Below are positions 50,841-60,023 of a stretch of DNA of 64,000 nucleotides, in pieces; positions within the stretch are counted from its first letter, which is position 1, and the number at the start of each line of letters is the position of its first letter. The notes under the pieces were generated by a model. It did no database searches, had not been told where the DNA came from, and saw only the letters and a program-made list of their open reading frames with translations. The position numbers were made by a program, and so were the translations under genes. This DNA is from Micrococcaceae bacterium Sec5.1 (GTDB taxonomy: Bacteria > Actinomycetota > Actinomycetes > Actinomycetales > Micrococcaceae): NCBI GenBank assembly GCA_039636795.1, contig CP143430.1, positions 2,604,001 to 2,668,000 on the forward strand, given 5' to 3'.

Positions 50841-51782
50841 GTGGGCCGTATCATCATCAGTGGGGCGTCGGGGGATCTTGGGCGCAGAGTCACAGAACTG
50901 CTTCTGGCAGCTAACCCGGACATAGAACTAACGCTGGTATCACGTACGCCGGAAAAGCTGTACAAACACAAGAATCCGGGCATCCGCGTGATGCGTGGCG
51001 ATTACCAGGAACCTGAATCCCTCAACGAGGCCTACATCGGCGGCGAAGTCCTCTTCCTCATCAGCGGACTCAACCTTGGCCGCCGGGTTGCCGAGACGAG
51101 GAACGCGATTGCCGCAGCACAGCATGCTGGTGTCCGCCACATCGTGTACACGTCCGTGGGCGGCATTCACCCCAACAACCCGGCTCTTTCAGCCAGGGAC
51201 CACTATCAGAGCGAATTGGATCTCCGGAATTCGGGCTTGGCCTACACCTTCCTCCGCAACGCGCTGTACGCGGAGATCATCAGTAACATTCTTGTTGCTC
51301 CTGCGGTAGCCAGCGGAGTGATGGCACAGGCAACGGGTCATGGACGGCTGGCACCGGCCGCCAAAGCCGATGTCGCCCGCAGCGCAGCCGCTGTATTGCT
51401 TGCTGCAGAAAGGCATGCGGGTGCTGTCTATGAAATCACAGGGCCTGAACTGCTGACTTTTGAAGACATTGCGCGCATCGGTTCGAAGGTACACGGCGCG
51501 CCAATTGATTATCAGCCGATTTCCGATGATGAGCGGCTCGCCTTCTTTGATTCCATAGGTATCCCAAGGACTTACGACCCCTCCATGCCGCCGAGTGCCG
51601 ACGGCCACATGTGGGCAAGTGATGAGTTGGTTACTGCTGAAGTCGCCATTGCCGAGGGGTATCAGACCGTTCTCTCAGGACACGTTCAGCTGATCACCGG
51701 GCGCAGTCCCGAACCGCTGCAATCGGTGATGGAAGCCGTCAAATCGGTGCCGTACGACCAAATCCCGGCACAGGTGTCCTAG
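50841..51782 (+). CDS. NmrA-like NAD(P)-binding reductase
   Basis: A 313-residue atypical SDR. GTG 50841 is the start, with AAGGAGG seven bases upstream; the open frame runs 65 codons further back through the end of the VOC gene. The Rossmann motif is IIISGASGDLGRRV, then VRVMRGDYQEPESL and HIVYTSVGGIHPNN. Family members act as quinone or aldehyde reductases or as redox-sensing regulators. It ends the operon, followed by a strong terminator. Confidence 0.87.
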   Translation: MGRIIISGASGDLGRRVTELLLAANPDIELTLVSRTPEKLYKHKNPGIRVMRGDYQEPESLNEAYIGGEVLFLISGLNLGRRVAETRNAIAAAQHAGVRHIVYTSVGGIHPNNPALSARDHYQSELDLRNSGLAYTFLRNALYAEIISNILVAPAVASGVMAQATGHGRLAPAAKADVARSAAAVLLAAERHAGAVYEITGPELLTFEDIARIGSKVHGAPIDYQPISDDERLAFFDSIGIPRTYDPSMPPSADGHMWASDELVTAEVAIAEGYQTVLSGHVQLITGRSPEPLQSVMEAVKSVPYDQIPAQVS

Positions 51783-51810
51783 CTCTTTACTTCAGGCATG
51801 CGTTCCACAG

Positions 51811-51846
51811 GACGGCTTCGCTCATAGGGATATGGGCGAAGCCGTC
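51811..51846 (+). terminator. Rho-independent terminator after the NmrA-like gene
   Basis: GACGGCTTCGC at 51811-51821 pairs perfectly with GCGAAGCCGTC at 51836-51846 across a 14-base loop. The stem is followed by TTTGCATT. The eleven-pair stem 28 bp after the stop codon is strong evidence for transcript end. Confidence 0.75.
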
Positions 51847-51907
51847 TTTGCATTCCTGCCGTGCCAAGACCAAGTGAGTCTTCTTGGGTGCCGCCAAGTC
51901 TTGTGCA

Positions 51908-51925
51908 ATACGATACGGTTCGTAT
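51908..51925. promoter_or_regulatory. ATACGA-N6-TCGTAT operator-like site upstream of thiolase
   Basis: The repeat contains GATAC-GGTTC-GTATA at 51912-51926, matching four or five bases of each arm of GATAC-N5-GTATC. The site is about 122 bp upstream of the thiolase start. Full matches occur at 55965 and 61951, so a common regulator is likely. Confidence 0.55.
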
Positions 51926-52047
51926 AAGTTGGGTGGACTGAGATGCAAGGGCGGGCCCCTTGGCTTAGCAACCCTGTGTTCTCAATCCCGTCCTTCTCGC
52001 GCCAAGGGACCAGCGGCGTGCCGGGCGGTCCCCAATGAAAGGAAAGC

Positions 52048-53274
52048 ATGATCGTGAAGACTGCCTTGGAGCCACGTGATGCTGTGGTGGTCGCCTACCG
52101 CCGAACACCGATTGGCCGGGCCCGTAAGGGTTCATTGGCCGCTGAGCGTCCCGAGGATCTGGCCCTCGCAGCCATTCGGGGAGCACTCGCTGCCGTTCCA
52201 CAGCTGGGCTCTGACGAGTTCGCGGATGCCTACGTGGGGTGCGCTGTCCCGCAGGGCGCACAGGGCGACAACATCGGACGTCGAATCATGGTGCTTGCAG
52301 GAATGGACACTGTCCCGGCGGTCACAGTAAACCGTTTCTGCGCCTCCTCGTTGCAGGCTACGGCAATGGCAGCACAGGCCGTGCGCGCGGGCGACGGCGA
52401 TGCCTTCCTGGTTGCGGGTGTCGAATCGACCAGCGCAGTTCCTCCAGTGACTGATAACCCCCACCCGGCCTTTGCCGAGGCAGCGCGACGGGCCGATGCC
52501 AGCTTCGAAGCTGGTCAGCCGTGGGTGGACCCCAGGGACCATGGGGAGCTGCCCGATGTGTATCTTTCGATGGGCAAGACTGCCGAGTTCGTAGCCCGTC
52601 AATCCGGGACCTCGCGCCACGACCAGGACGAATGGGCTCTTGAGTCTCAACGCCGGGCGGAACGAGCTGTCCTGTCCGGGTACTTTGCGAGAGAGATTGT
52701 CTCAGTGACCACGGCTTCCGGCATGGTGGTAAGCGCCGATGACGGCCCGCGACCGGGAACCACCATGGAAGCCCTGTCAGGTCTGAAGCCTGTGTTCCAC
52801 GAGTCCGGAACCGTGACCGCGGGCAACGCCAGCCCGCTGAACGACGGTGCGTCGGCTTTGGTGGTAATGAGCGCCCGCCGCGCTGGCGAACTTGGATTGC
52901 GGCCGTTGGCCCGGATTCTGGGCAGCGCCGCCAGCGGGCTTTCACCAGAGATCATGGGACTGGGACCGGTTGCTGCGTCCAGTCGTTTGCTTGATCGCTT
53001 GGGACTGTCGATCGGTGACATTGACGTCGTCGAACTGAATGAGGCCTTCGCCGCCCAAGTGGTCCCAGTAGTCCGCAAGCTCGGCGCCGATCCTGAGCGG
53101 GTCAATCCCTTTGGCGGCGCAATCGCCCTGGGCCACCCCTTCGGTGCAACGGGAGTGAGGTTGGTTGGAACGATCATCAATGGACTGCAAACCACTGACG
53201 GATCCCTCGGCCTGGCCACCCTGTGCGTGGGCGGCGGCCAGGGTATGGCGATGGTGCTGGAGAGGCTCTCATGA
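52048..53274 (+). CDS. Thiolase (acetyl-CoA acetyltransferase family)
   Basis: A 408-residue thiolase. The nucleophile Cys is in VNRFCASSLQATAMAAQAVRAGD, the His is in ALGHPFGATGVRL, and the second Cys lies in ATLCVGGGQGMAMVLE. It cleaves 3-oxoacyl-CoA, for example 3-oxoadipyl-CoA or acetoacetyl-CoA, to acetyl-CoA. AAAGGAAAG precedes the ATG. The stop overlaps the PaaI-like gene. It could serve either the hydroxyquinol branch or the acetoacetate branch; the shared GATAC motif ties it to the latter. Confidence 0.93.
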   Translation: MIVKTALEPRDAVVVAYRRTPIGRARKGSLAAERPEDLALAAIRGALAAVPQLGSDEFADAYVGCAVPQGAQGDNIGRRIMVLAGMDTVPAVTVNRFCASSLQATAMAAQAVRAGDGDAFLVAGVESTSAVPPVTDNPHPAFAEAARRADASFEAGQPWVDPRDHGELPDVYLSMGKTAEFVARQSGTSRHDQDEWALESQRRAERAVLSGYFAREIVSVTTASGMVVSADDGPRPGTTMEALSGLKPVFHESGTVTAGNASPLNDGASALVVMSARRAGELGLRPLARILGSAASGLSPEIMGLGPVAASSRLLDRLGLSIGDIDVVELNEAFAAQVVPVVRKLGADPERVNPFGGAIALGHPFGATGVRLVGTIINGLQTTDGSLGLATLCVGGGQGMAMVLERLS

Positions 53275-53684
53275 AACCGACGGCACTTATTGCGGACCCG
53301 GCCCGCTCAATGCTCGCCGCAGACCGCTCCTTGGAAGGCCTGGGTATTCGGGTGTTGAACGCAAGTGAAGGGCGGGCCACTGCAGTCATGACCGTTATGC
53401 CACAGATGGCCAACGGGCACGGGATCGCTCACGGTGGCTTTGTCTTCGCGTTGGCAGACACCGCATTCGCCATGGCCGCGAACACGTTCGGAGCCGGAAT
53501 CGCGACTGCGGAGGCTTCGATCTCCTATGTTTCCCCGGCCCGTATCTCGGAGGAGCTTGTTGCCTGCGCTGAAGTGACATTTCACGAGGGCCGCAGGATG
53601 ATCGTGGATGTCATGGTGCGGGCAGGGGAGCGAACCGTTGCCATCTACCGCGGAACAGGCAGGGCGCTTCGCGCAGTGGACTAA
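53271..53684 (+). CDS. PaaI-family hot-dog thioesterase
   Basis: A 137-residue hot-dog-fold protein starting at ATG 53271 in an ATGA overlap with thiolase. The motif MANGHGIAHGGFVFALADTAFAMA contains the HGG and the acidic residue of PaaI-type aryl- or acyl-CoA thioesterases. It probably frees CoA from dead-end thioesters. It is convergent with the DHDPS-like gene. Confidence 0.93.
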   Translation: MKPTALIADPARSMLAADRSLEGLGIRVLNASEGRATAVMTVMPQMANGHGIAHGGFVFALADTAFAMAANTFGAGIATAEASISYVSPARISEELVACAEVTFHEGRRMIVDVMVRAGERTVAIYRGTGRALRAVD

Positions 53685-53736
53685 TTGTCGTGCACGGCGT
53701 CGGGGCCACGCGGTGGTCCAGCCATGCACGAGGAAA

Positions 53737-53780
53737 CCCCTTGGATCACCGGGCAATAAACAAGTCGGCGATCCAAGGGG
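53737..53780. terminator. Bidirectional terminator between convergent genes
   Basis: CCCCTTGGATC at 53737-53747 pairs with GATCCAAGGGG at 53770-53780 through a 22-base loop. A-rich bases precede it and CTTTCC follows. It lies between the stops of the PaaI-like and DHDPS-like genes and can serve both. Confidence 0.65.
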
Positions 53781-53811
53781 CTTTCCGTGCCAGCTCACGG
53801 CCGGCCACGCT

Positions 53812-54831
53812 TTATGCGGAGACGCGTCCGCGGAGGAATTCGGAGTCAGGTGAGTCCGTGACTGGAAGGCCCGAAGCTTGCAGGCTGGCGCGTAGCTGCT
53901 TCATGAAGCGGTCGGGCAGCCTGACTGCCGGAGGACGCAGCGCGCCCCCATTAAATCCGGAGAGCCATTCCTGGTATTTCCACTGGGTGCGGTTGATGGA
54001 GCTCGTTCCCGGAGTGGAAGTGGACGACACCGCAATATTCGCGGCCCGGGCGGGCTGCACCTCCCAGTACCGTTCCATGGCCTCCTCCCACTTGCCCGTG
54101 CGCGCCAGCTCAAAGGCCTTGGGGTAGTAGTCACCCATCCAGTTAGTGTTCGCGGTACCGGAGAATTGAACGTCCAGGACCGACATGAGGGGGATCAACT
54201 CGGCCTCAATGGGGCAGGAGATCACTACTTCATCGCGGAAGTGATGGTACATCTCCATGACACCTGGAATGCCCGGGTATCCCTGTTCGGCCTTGATGGC
54301 AACAATGCTGGGCATGGCATCAAGGACGCGGCGCACGAAATCAACGCTCATGCCCGCGGGGTGAATCCTCTCGAACCCCCAAGCCGGCAGCGGGAACAAC
54401 ATGGTGGCAAGGTCGGTTTCGTCGGTAAAACGCTTGGTGTAGTCGAAAACCTCGTCGTACGAAGTGGGCCAGAACGAGGAAGGATAGGCCAGCAGGGCAC
54501 GGTCGGCGCCGGCCTTGGTCGCCAGGTTCGCGGCGTGGATGTTTTCTTCCAATGTCCCGAAAATGGCGTGGAAAAAGAGGCCGAAGTCTTCCCCGGCGGC
54601 CTCCCGGGCCACCTCGGTCATCCGGGCATTCTCCTCCGGAGTTATGTTGGCTTCGGCGATCAGCAGGGAACCCTTGTAGCCGCGTTCCTTGAGCAGGAGG
54701 ATGTCGTGCCGGATTGCATTTTCGTTGATGCCGGAGAAATCCGGCGTGAAGGATGGGTGCGTGACGGCGACAGTGCCGACAAAGTTTTCCCGGGCCCAGG
54801 AACGCGCCTCGGATTTGGTGTAGTCCACCAT
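53812..54831 (-). CDS. Dihydrodipicolinate synthase/N-acetylneuraminate lyase-family aldolase
   Basis: A 339-residue class I aldolase-fold protein. The Schiff-base Lys is in SIVAIKAEQGYPG, and the early block GTVAVTHPSFTPDFSGINENAIRHDI and LLIAEANITPEENARMTEVA are typical. The usual Tyr-Tyr motif is replaced by LAYPSSFWPTSYDEV, placing it among DapA-like aldolases or dehydratases of catabolism rather than lysine synthesis. AAGGAG precedes the ATG. It follows the cyclodeaminase gene by 40 bp, so the two form a leftward operon. It may cleave or dehydrate a 2-oxo acid. Confidence 0.85.
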   Translation of the reverse strand: MVDYTKSEARSWARENFVGTVAVTHPSFTPDFSGINENAIRHDILLLKERGYKGSLLIAEANITPEENARMTEVAREAAGEDFGLFFHAIFGTLEENIHAANLATKAGADRALLAYPSSFWPTSYDEVFDYTKRFTDETDLATMLFPLPAWGFERIHPAGMSVDFVRRVLDAMPSIVAIKAEQGYPGIPGVMEMYHHFRDEVVISCPIEAELIPLMSVLDVQFSGTANTNWMGDYYPKAFELARTGKWEEAMERYWEVQPARAANIAVSSTSTPGTSSINRTQWKYQEWLSGFNGGALRPPAVRLPDRFMKQLRASLQASGLPVTDSPDSEFLRGRVSA

Positions 54832-54871
54832 GATGTACTCCTTGTTTTTTCAGTTGGTTCTGGTCTGGGGC

Positions 54872-55885
54872 CTATTTGCGGCTGGTGACGATGCCGACCG
54901 GCAGGACCGTGCCAACGCCCTCGGCACGGGCGCGATCCACGAGCATTTCGGCCACCACGATGTCCTGCAATCCGGAACCCGTTGACTTATATATCCGAAT
55001 CCCGCGCTCCACATTGATGGCAGTTTCCCCGCTGAGGACCGCATTGAGCGTGACGACGAGCGAATCGACGTCGACGCCGTTCGCCCGGGCCGCGATCATG
55101 TCCCCGCTGCCGTGAACAACCTCGTCACGGGTGTCCACCACTACTGTTGTGGCCCTTGCGATCAGCTCCGCAGGCAGTTCCCGTTGGGCTGGGGTCGTGG
55201 AACCGATCGAGACTACCGCGGAGTCGGGGCCGACCCATTCGGCCTGCAGGGTGGGGGACTCGTCCCGTGAGCGGGCCGCGCACAAAATCAGATCAGCCCC
55301 TTCCGCAGCCTCGCGGGCGGAACCGACAGCGCGGACGGGGGCGCCAAAGGCGCCGTCGAACTCGGCGGCAAAGGCCTCGCGATTGGCGGCCGTTGGGCTG
55401 AACACGCGAACGTCCGCGAATTCAAGGACATGCGAAAACGCGGTCAGATGGGAACGTGCTTCAAAGCCGGAGCCGATCACCCCGACGCTCAGCGGCCGTG
55501 GCGGGACAATGCTGGAGGCGCCCACTGCTGTGGTTGCGGCGGTGCGCAGGCCGGTCACACGGTTTCCGTCCACCAGCGCCACAAGATCCGCGGTGTCTTT
55601 ATCGAAGAGGGAAATCAAGTAGCTGACGCGGAGTCCATCCGCGAATGACCCTGCGATGGATTTCGCGCCGAACAGTTGCCCGCTTGGTGGGACCGAGGGC
55701 ATGACCCGCAGCCATTCCCGTGGCGTCTGGGCGAATATGCGTCCAGGCGTGCCGGCGTCGTCGGCGGGATTCTTATAAGCGGCGCGGATTGCCTGGATCG
55801 CCGCAGGCCAGTCCGAAATGCTGGCCACATCGGCGTCGGTAAGAAAGAGTGGAAGGTTCGTCGGTAGCTCACCGTCGGTGCTCAC
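54872..55885 (-). CDS. Ornithine cyclodeaminase/mu-crystallin-family protein
   Basis: A 337-residue NAD(P)-dependent protein. GTG 55885 is preferred because AAAGGAG lies five bases upstream; GTG 55891 overlaps that site. Blocks RVSYLISLFDKDTADLVALVDGNRVTGLRTAATTAVGA and SVGVIGSGFEARSHLTAF identify the family. Members are ornithine cyclodeaminases, ketimine reductases or alanine dehydrogenases, so a role on a cyclic imine or 2-oxo acid is possible. It is divergent from the semialdehyde dehydrogenase gene across a palindromic site. Confidence 0.88.
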   Translation of the reverse strand: MSTDGELPTNLPLFLTDADVASISDWPAAIQAIRAAYKNPADDAGTPGRIFAQTPREWLRVMPSVPPSGQLFGAKSIAGSFADGLRVSYLISLFDKDTADLVALVDGNRVTGLRTAATTAVGASSIVPPRPLSVGVIGSGFEARSHLTAFSHVLEFADVRVFSPTAANREAFAAEFDGAFGAPVRAVGSAREAAEGADLILCAARSRDESPTLQAEWVGPDSAVVSIGSTTPAQRELPAELIARATTVVVDTRDEVVHGSGDMIAARANGVDVDSLVVTLNAVLSGETAINVERGIRIYKSTGSGLQDIVVAEMLVDRARAEGVGTVLPVGIVTSRK

Positions 55886-55964
55886 GGGCACTCCTTTGTG
55901 TCGTGCAGCCGAAGTGGCTGCTGCGTGGGTGGATGAATCAGGAGAAGGATCGAAGATTGTGTCC

Positions 55965-55979
55965 GATACGCATCGTATC
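55965..55979. promoter_or_regulatory. Palindrome GATACG-CAT-CGTATC in the divergent promoter
   Basis: A perfect 15 bp repeat lies between the cyclodeaminase gene and the semialdehyde dehydrogenase gene, 45 bp before the latter start. It fits GATAC-N5-GTATC exactly and recurs at 61951. It could repress or activate both operons at once. No matching regulator is in the window. Confidence 0.65.
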
Positions 55980-56023
55980 CTATAGTCGTGACGAAGAACA
56001 CGTCTCTGGAAGAGGACCTGCCC

Positions 56024-57400
56024 ATGGCAATTGCAACCGTCAACCCCGCCACCGGTTTAACCGAATTGATCATTGAGCCGCACACCGCGGAGGAAGTCCA
56101 GGAGCGCATTGCAGAATCGGCCAAAGCAGCGCAAGTGCTGCGGGGGACAACCTTTGCCCAGCGCGCGCGGTGGATGCTCGCCGCAGCGGAAATTCTCGAG
56201 GATCAGGCGGAGGGCCTGGGTGAGCTGATCACCGTTGAGATGGGTAAGCCAATTGCGCAATCCATCGCCGAAGTGCACAAGTGCGTTAAGGCCATGCGCT
56301 TTTATGCCGCGCGGGCCGAGGAATTCCTTGCTGACGCTCCCTTGGACAACCCGTCATCGGTGGGGGCCAGCAGGGCGTGGACCCGCTACGAACCGTTGGG
56401 GACCGTCCTGGCGGTCATGCCTTGGAACTATCCGTTGTGGCAAGTCATTCGTTTTGCGGCCCCGGCGCTCATGGCAGGCAACTCGGGCCTGCTCAAACAC
56501 GCATCAAACGTGCCGCAGGCCGCGCTCTTTCTGGACACGCTCTTTGAGCGGGCGGGTTTCCCGATTGGCTCTTTCCGCACCCTGCTGATTGGCGGCTCTG
56601 CGGTCGCCTCCGTTCTGGCCGATGAGCGAGTCAAGGCCGTCACGCTGACCGGATCCGAGCCGGCAGGACGTTCGGTGGCTTCCATCGCCGCCGACCACGT
56701 GAAGAAATCCGTGCTGGAGCTCGGCGGCTCGGACCCCTTCATTGTCATGCCTTCGGCCGATGTCGCCGAGGCAGCAGCGACCGCCGTCCGAGCACGTATC
56801 AGCAACAATGGCCAGTCATGCATTGCGGGCAAGCGCTTCATTGTGCACACCGAGGTCTACGACGCATTCGCCGCCGAATTCGTGAAGCTGATGTCGGAGC
56901 TTTCCGTGGGGGACCCGCTGGACCCCGCAACCCAGGTGGGACCGTTGGCCACCTCGTCCGGACGCGACGAGCTGGCTGAACTCGTCGAGGACGCACGCGC
57001 TTTGGGCGCCCAGGTGCTGACCGGCGGGACAGTCCCGGAAGGTCCGGGATTCTTCTACACCCCGACGGTGCTCGCCGGACTTACTGAAGAGATGCGGATC
57101 ATCCAGGAAGAGGCCTTCGGCCCGGTCGCGTCGCTGTACCGCGCCCGTGATCGCGAGGATGCCTTGCGGATTGCGAACCAGACTGCCTTTGGGCTTTCGA
57201 GTTCGGTCTGGACCGGCGATGTTCAGGAGGAGGAATGGTTCCTGGCGAATCTCGACGCGGGGGCGGTCTTTATCAACGGAATGACGGTTTCGTATCAGGA
57301 GCTTCCCTTTGGCGGAATCAAGCGCTCCGGCTTTGGTCGTGAACTGGCTGCCGACGGCATCAGGGAGTTCTGCAACCTCAAGACAGTCTGGAAGGCCTAA
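56024..57400 (+). CDS. Succinate-semialdehyde-type aldehyde dehydrogenase
   Basis: A 458-residue NAD(P)-dependent dehydrogenase. The start is ATG 56024 with GGAAGAGGA seven bases before it; GTG 55988 is too close to the operator and lacks a site. The catalytic Cys is in NNGQSCIAGKR, the Glu in VLELGGSDPF, and the ending block LPFGGIKRSGFGRELA is usual. Similarity favours the succinate-semialdehyde group. It would send a C4 semialdehyde from ring fission to succinate. Confidence 0.9.
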   Translation: MAIATVNPATGLTELIIEPHTAEEVQERIAESAKAAQVLRGTTFAQRARWMLAAAEILEDQAEGLGELITVEMGKPIAQSIAEVHKCVKAMRFYAARAEEFLADAPLDNPSSVGASRAWTRYEPLGTVLAVMPWNYPLWQVIRFAAPALMAGNSGLLKHASNVPQAALFLDTLFERAGFPIGSFRTLLIGGSAVASVLADERVKAVTLTGSEPAGRSVASIAADHVKKSVLELGGSDPFIVMPSADVAEAAATAVRARISNNGQSCIAGKRFIVHTEVYDAFAAEFVKLMSELSVGDPLDPATQVGPLATSSGRDELAELVEDARALGAQVLTGGTVPEGPGFFYTPTVLAGLTEEMRIIQEEAFGPVASLYRARDREDALRIANQTAFGLSSSVWTGDVQEEEWFLANLDAGAVFINGMTVSYQELPFGGIKRSGFGRELAADGIREFCNLKTVWKA

Positions 57401-57471
57401 GCCGGCAGGCCCCGTTTTAGGCGCTTCCCTGCACCCTTGTGCCCCTGCGTGATGCATGTTACTTTTTATTC

Positions 57472-57486
57472 GAAACGATACGTACT
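57472..57486. promoter_or_regulatory. Weak GATAC-N5-GTATC-like site before the monooxygenase
   Basis: GAAAC-GATAC-GTACT lies 17 bp upstream of the monooxygenase start. The left arm matches four of five consensus bases and the right arm three of five. It may be a weak copy of the shared operator or only an ACGATACGTA half site. Confidence 0.3.
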
Positions 57487-57503
57487 GAACTTGAAGGAGC
57501 GAG

Positions 57504-59006
57504 ATGACTAACGTCAACGTCGACGTCGTAGTGATCGGGGGAGGGCCCGTTGGAGTCACTGCCTTGGCCTTGTTGGGGCGCGCAGGTCTGACCGCAGTCG
57601 GGGTGGAGCGGGATACCCAGGTTTGGCCAACCGCCCGCGCCGTGCATTTTGATGGTGAAACCTTCCGTACCCTCCAATCGCTGGGGGTAGCAGAGCGCTT
57701 TGCCGAAGCAACTTTGCCGATGTCCTCCTTCCACATTGAGAATGAGGAACGGGAAGTCCTCGTGTCCGTGCCCACTGGCCAATTCGGCACTCAGGGCTGG
57801 CATGATGACCTCACTTTTCACCAACCGGACATCGAAGTTCTGCTACGGGGCGTGGTGGAAGAACTTCCCGGTGTTGACTTCCGACAAGGCGCCACCGTGA
57901 TCTCAGTGCGCAACCAGGCGCCCGGCGTCGCGGTGGCGGTGCGGGACGCTGACGGCACGGAATCACTCATCCATGCCCGCTGGGCCATTGCTGCGGATGG
58001 GGCCCGTTCGTCAATCCGCCAGGCGTTGGGGATTGAGTGTGAAAAGCTGGGTGAAGATGCGCAGTGGCTGGTCGCAGACGGCATTTTGGAAGAAGGCCCT
58101 GGGTTGTCTTCCGACATGATCTTCCTGGGCCATCACACCCGGCCCTCCCTGTGGATCCGCCTGCCCGGCAAGCGTGTTCGCATGGAGTTCATGTTGATGC
58201 CGGGGGATGACCCCGAAGAAATTGCAACCCCCGCGGGCGTTGAAAGAATCAGCCACGGCGTCCTGCCGGCAGGGAAGTTTATGGCAGACCGCCTCGCCGT
58301 CTATACCTTCCGCGGCCGCATCGCGCAGCAGTGGCGGGCCGGCAACATATTCCTGGCAGGAGATGCAGCCCACCAGGCACCCCCGCTTTTTGGGCAGGGA
58401 CTTTGCGCAGGAATGCGGGATGTGGCCAACCTGGTCTGGAAGCTTGGCGCTGTCAAGCGGCGCACGGCCAATGAAAGCCTGCTCGACACCTATGAGAGTG
58501 AACGCATGCCGCATGCACGGTTCTGGGTGGAGCAGGCAACAAGAGCAGCGGGTTTCATGCAAACAACCGACGCCGAGGTCGCCAAGCAGCGTGACGCCTT
58601 CATTCGCGCAAACCCTGCTGCCTCCGCCCCGGTAGCCCCCGCACTGGGCCCGGGCCTGCACGAAGGTGGTGTCGATGAACGTGCTGGCAGGCTGGCCATT
58701 CAACCGATCCTCAGCGACGGAGTGCGTCTGGATGACATGGTGGGAAGCCGGTTCCTCGTGGCAACAACACGCGAAATCTATTCCGCAATCCCATCCCAAC
58801 TGCGCGACCAACTCGAGGATTCTGCCGACGTCGTGGTCCTGTTTGATCCGGCAAAAGTGGGCCAGATCCTTCAGGCCGCCGGCGCCCAGGCTGTTGTCAT
58901 CCGCCCCGACCGCTACATCCTGGGCTTAGGCGATACCCCTGAGGCCTTCGAGCGCCTCATCAGCAGAATCCCGGGCCTTGCCCGGGAAGTGCCGGCACCT
59001 CTCTAA
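57504..59006 (+). CDS. FAD-dependent aromatic monooxygenase, MhpA-like
   Basis: A 500-residue group A flavin monooxygenase. FAD motif VVVIGGGPVGVTALALLGRAG with the strand-end Glu in GVERD, DG motif WAIAADGARSSIRQ and second FAD block IFLAGDAAHQAPPLFGQGLCAGMRDVANL are clear. A C-terminal thioredoxin-like domain follows, as in 3-(3-hydroxyphenyl)propionate and related phenol hydroxylases. GAAGGAG precedes the ATG. It should ortho-hydroxylate a phenol to the catechol cleaved by the next gene product. Confidence 0.92.
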   Translation: MTNVNVDVVVIGGGPVGVTALALLGRAGLTAVGVERDTQVWPTARAVHFDGETFRTLQSLGVAERFAEATLPMSSFHIENEEREVLVSVPTGQFGTQGWHDDLTFHQPDIEVLLRGVVEELPGVDFRQGATVISVRNQAPGVAVAVRDADGTESLIHARWAIAADGARSSIRQALGIECEKLGEDAQWLVADGILEEGPGLSSDMIFLGHHTRPSLWIRLPGKRVRMEFMLMPGDDPEEIATPAGVERISHGVLPAGKFMADRLAVYTFRGRIAQQWRAGNIFLAGDAAHQAPPLFGQGLCAGMRDVANLVWKLGAVKRRTANESLLDTYESERMPHARFWVEQATRAAGFMQTTDAEVAKQRDAFIRANPAASAPVAPALGPGLHEGGVDERAGRLAIQPILSDGVRLDDMVGSRFLVATTREIYSAIPSQLRDQLEDSADVVVLFDPAKVGQILQAAGAQAVVIRPDRYILGLGDTPEAFERLISRIPGLAREVPAPL

Positions 59007-59054
59007 GGCAAAAATTCGACAGACCACACACGGACAGGAACACAGGAGCGCATC

Positions 59055-59993
59055 ATGGCATTCAGCCCGATCACACACCTCAGGCACTTCGACATCGCAG
59101 TGCCCGATTACCAAAAGCAGGTTGAGTTTTACAAGAACCACTGGGGACTCACCGAAATGGAGAACGACGGCGACGTGACGTACTTCGCCGCCGAAGGCTC
59201 ACCGGAACAGTATTCGGTTCGTGTTCGTAAGGCCGATGAAAAGCGCCTCGACATGGTCGCTTTCGGTGCAGCGGACAAGTCCTCAGTGGACCAACTCGCC
59301 TCGGATCTCATTGCCAAGGGCGTAAAGCTGATCGGGGAACCCGATGACGTCAAGACCCTTGGAGGTGGGTACGGCTTCCGGTTCTTCGACCTGGAGGGAC
59401 GCACTATTGAGGTCTCCTCAGACGTAGATGTACGCAAGCATCGCAAGATTGAGGAACGCGAGGCGATCCCGGTGCGGCTCTCCCACGTGGTGCTGAACTC
59501 TCCTGAGCCCGAGAAAATGCGCGCCTGGTATGAGCAGCACCTGGGTTTCCGTCTCTCCGACACCCTGAAGCACCCGCACATGGGGGACCTCTTCTACTTC
59601 ATGCGCTGCAACGCCCAACACCATTCCATAGCGATCTCCCGCGGCCCGCACGCTTCACTGCAGCACGCATCCTTCGAACTCCGCGGTATCGACGAGTACA
59701 TGCGCGGCAGTGGCAAACTGCTGCGTTCGGGATTCAAGAAGATCTGGGGTCCCGGCCGCCACAAAGCCGGAGACAACACCTTCACCTACTTCCACGATCC
59801 CAACGGGAACACCATGGAGTACACCACGGAGCTGGACTCGGTGGACGAGGATACGTGGCATCCCAGCATCTTCGACACCCGCGACCCTGAGACGTCTGAC
59901 CAGTGGGGAACCGGTGGCGACATGGACGAATTCATCGCCCGCGAGATGTTCAACGACCAGGACAAGGGCCTCTATGTCGCCCCGCCCGTTTAG
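59055..59993 (+). CDS. Extradiol dioxygenase, two VOC domains
   Basis: A 312-residue type I extradiol dioxygenase. The C-terminal catalytic domain shows His in VRLSHVVLNSPEPEKMRAWYE, His in LQHASFELRG and Glu in GNTMEYTTEL, the 2-His-1-carboxylate iron site. The N-terminal domain is a non-catalytic copy starting ITHLRHFDIAVPDYQKQVEFY. It probably opens a catechol next to the two hydroxyls. It sits between the monooxygenase and an FAH gene, the order expected for meta cleavage. Confidence 0.9.
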   Translation: MAFSPITHLRHFDIAVPDYQKQVEFYKNHWGLTEMENDGDVTYFAAEGSPEQYSVRVRKADEKRLDMVAFGAADKSSVDQLASDLIAKGVKLIGEPDDVKTLGGGYGFRFFDLEGRTIEVSSDVDVRKHRKIEEREAIPVRLSHVVLNSPEPEKMRAWYEQHLGFRLSDTLKHPHMGDLFYFMRCNAQHHSIAISRGPHASLQHASFELRGIDEYMRGSGKLLRSGFKKIWGPGRHKAGDNTFTYFHDPNGNTMEYTTELDSVDEDTWHPSIFDTRDPETSDQWGTGGDMDEFIAREMFNDQDKGLYVAPPV

Positions 59994-60023
59994 CGGCACC
60001 AGATGATGGCCATTGGAGGATTC

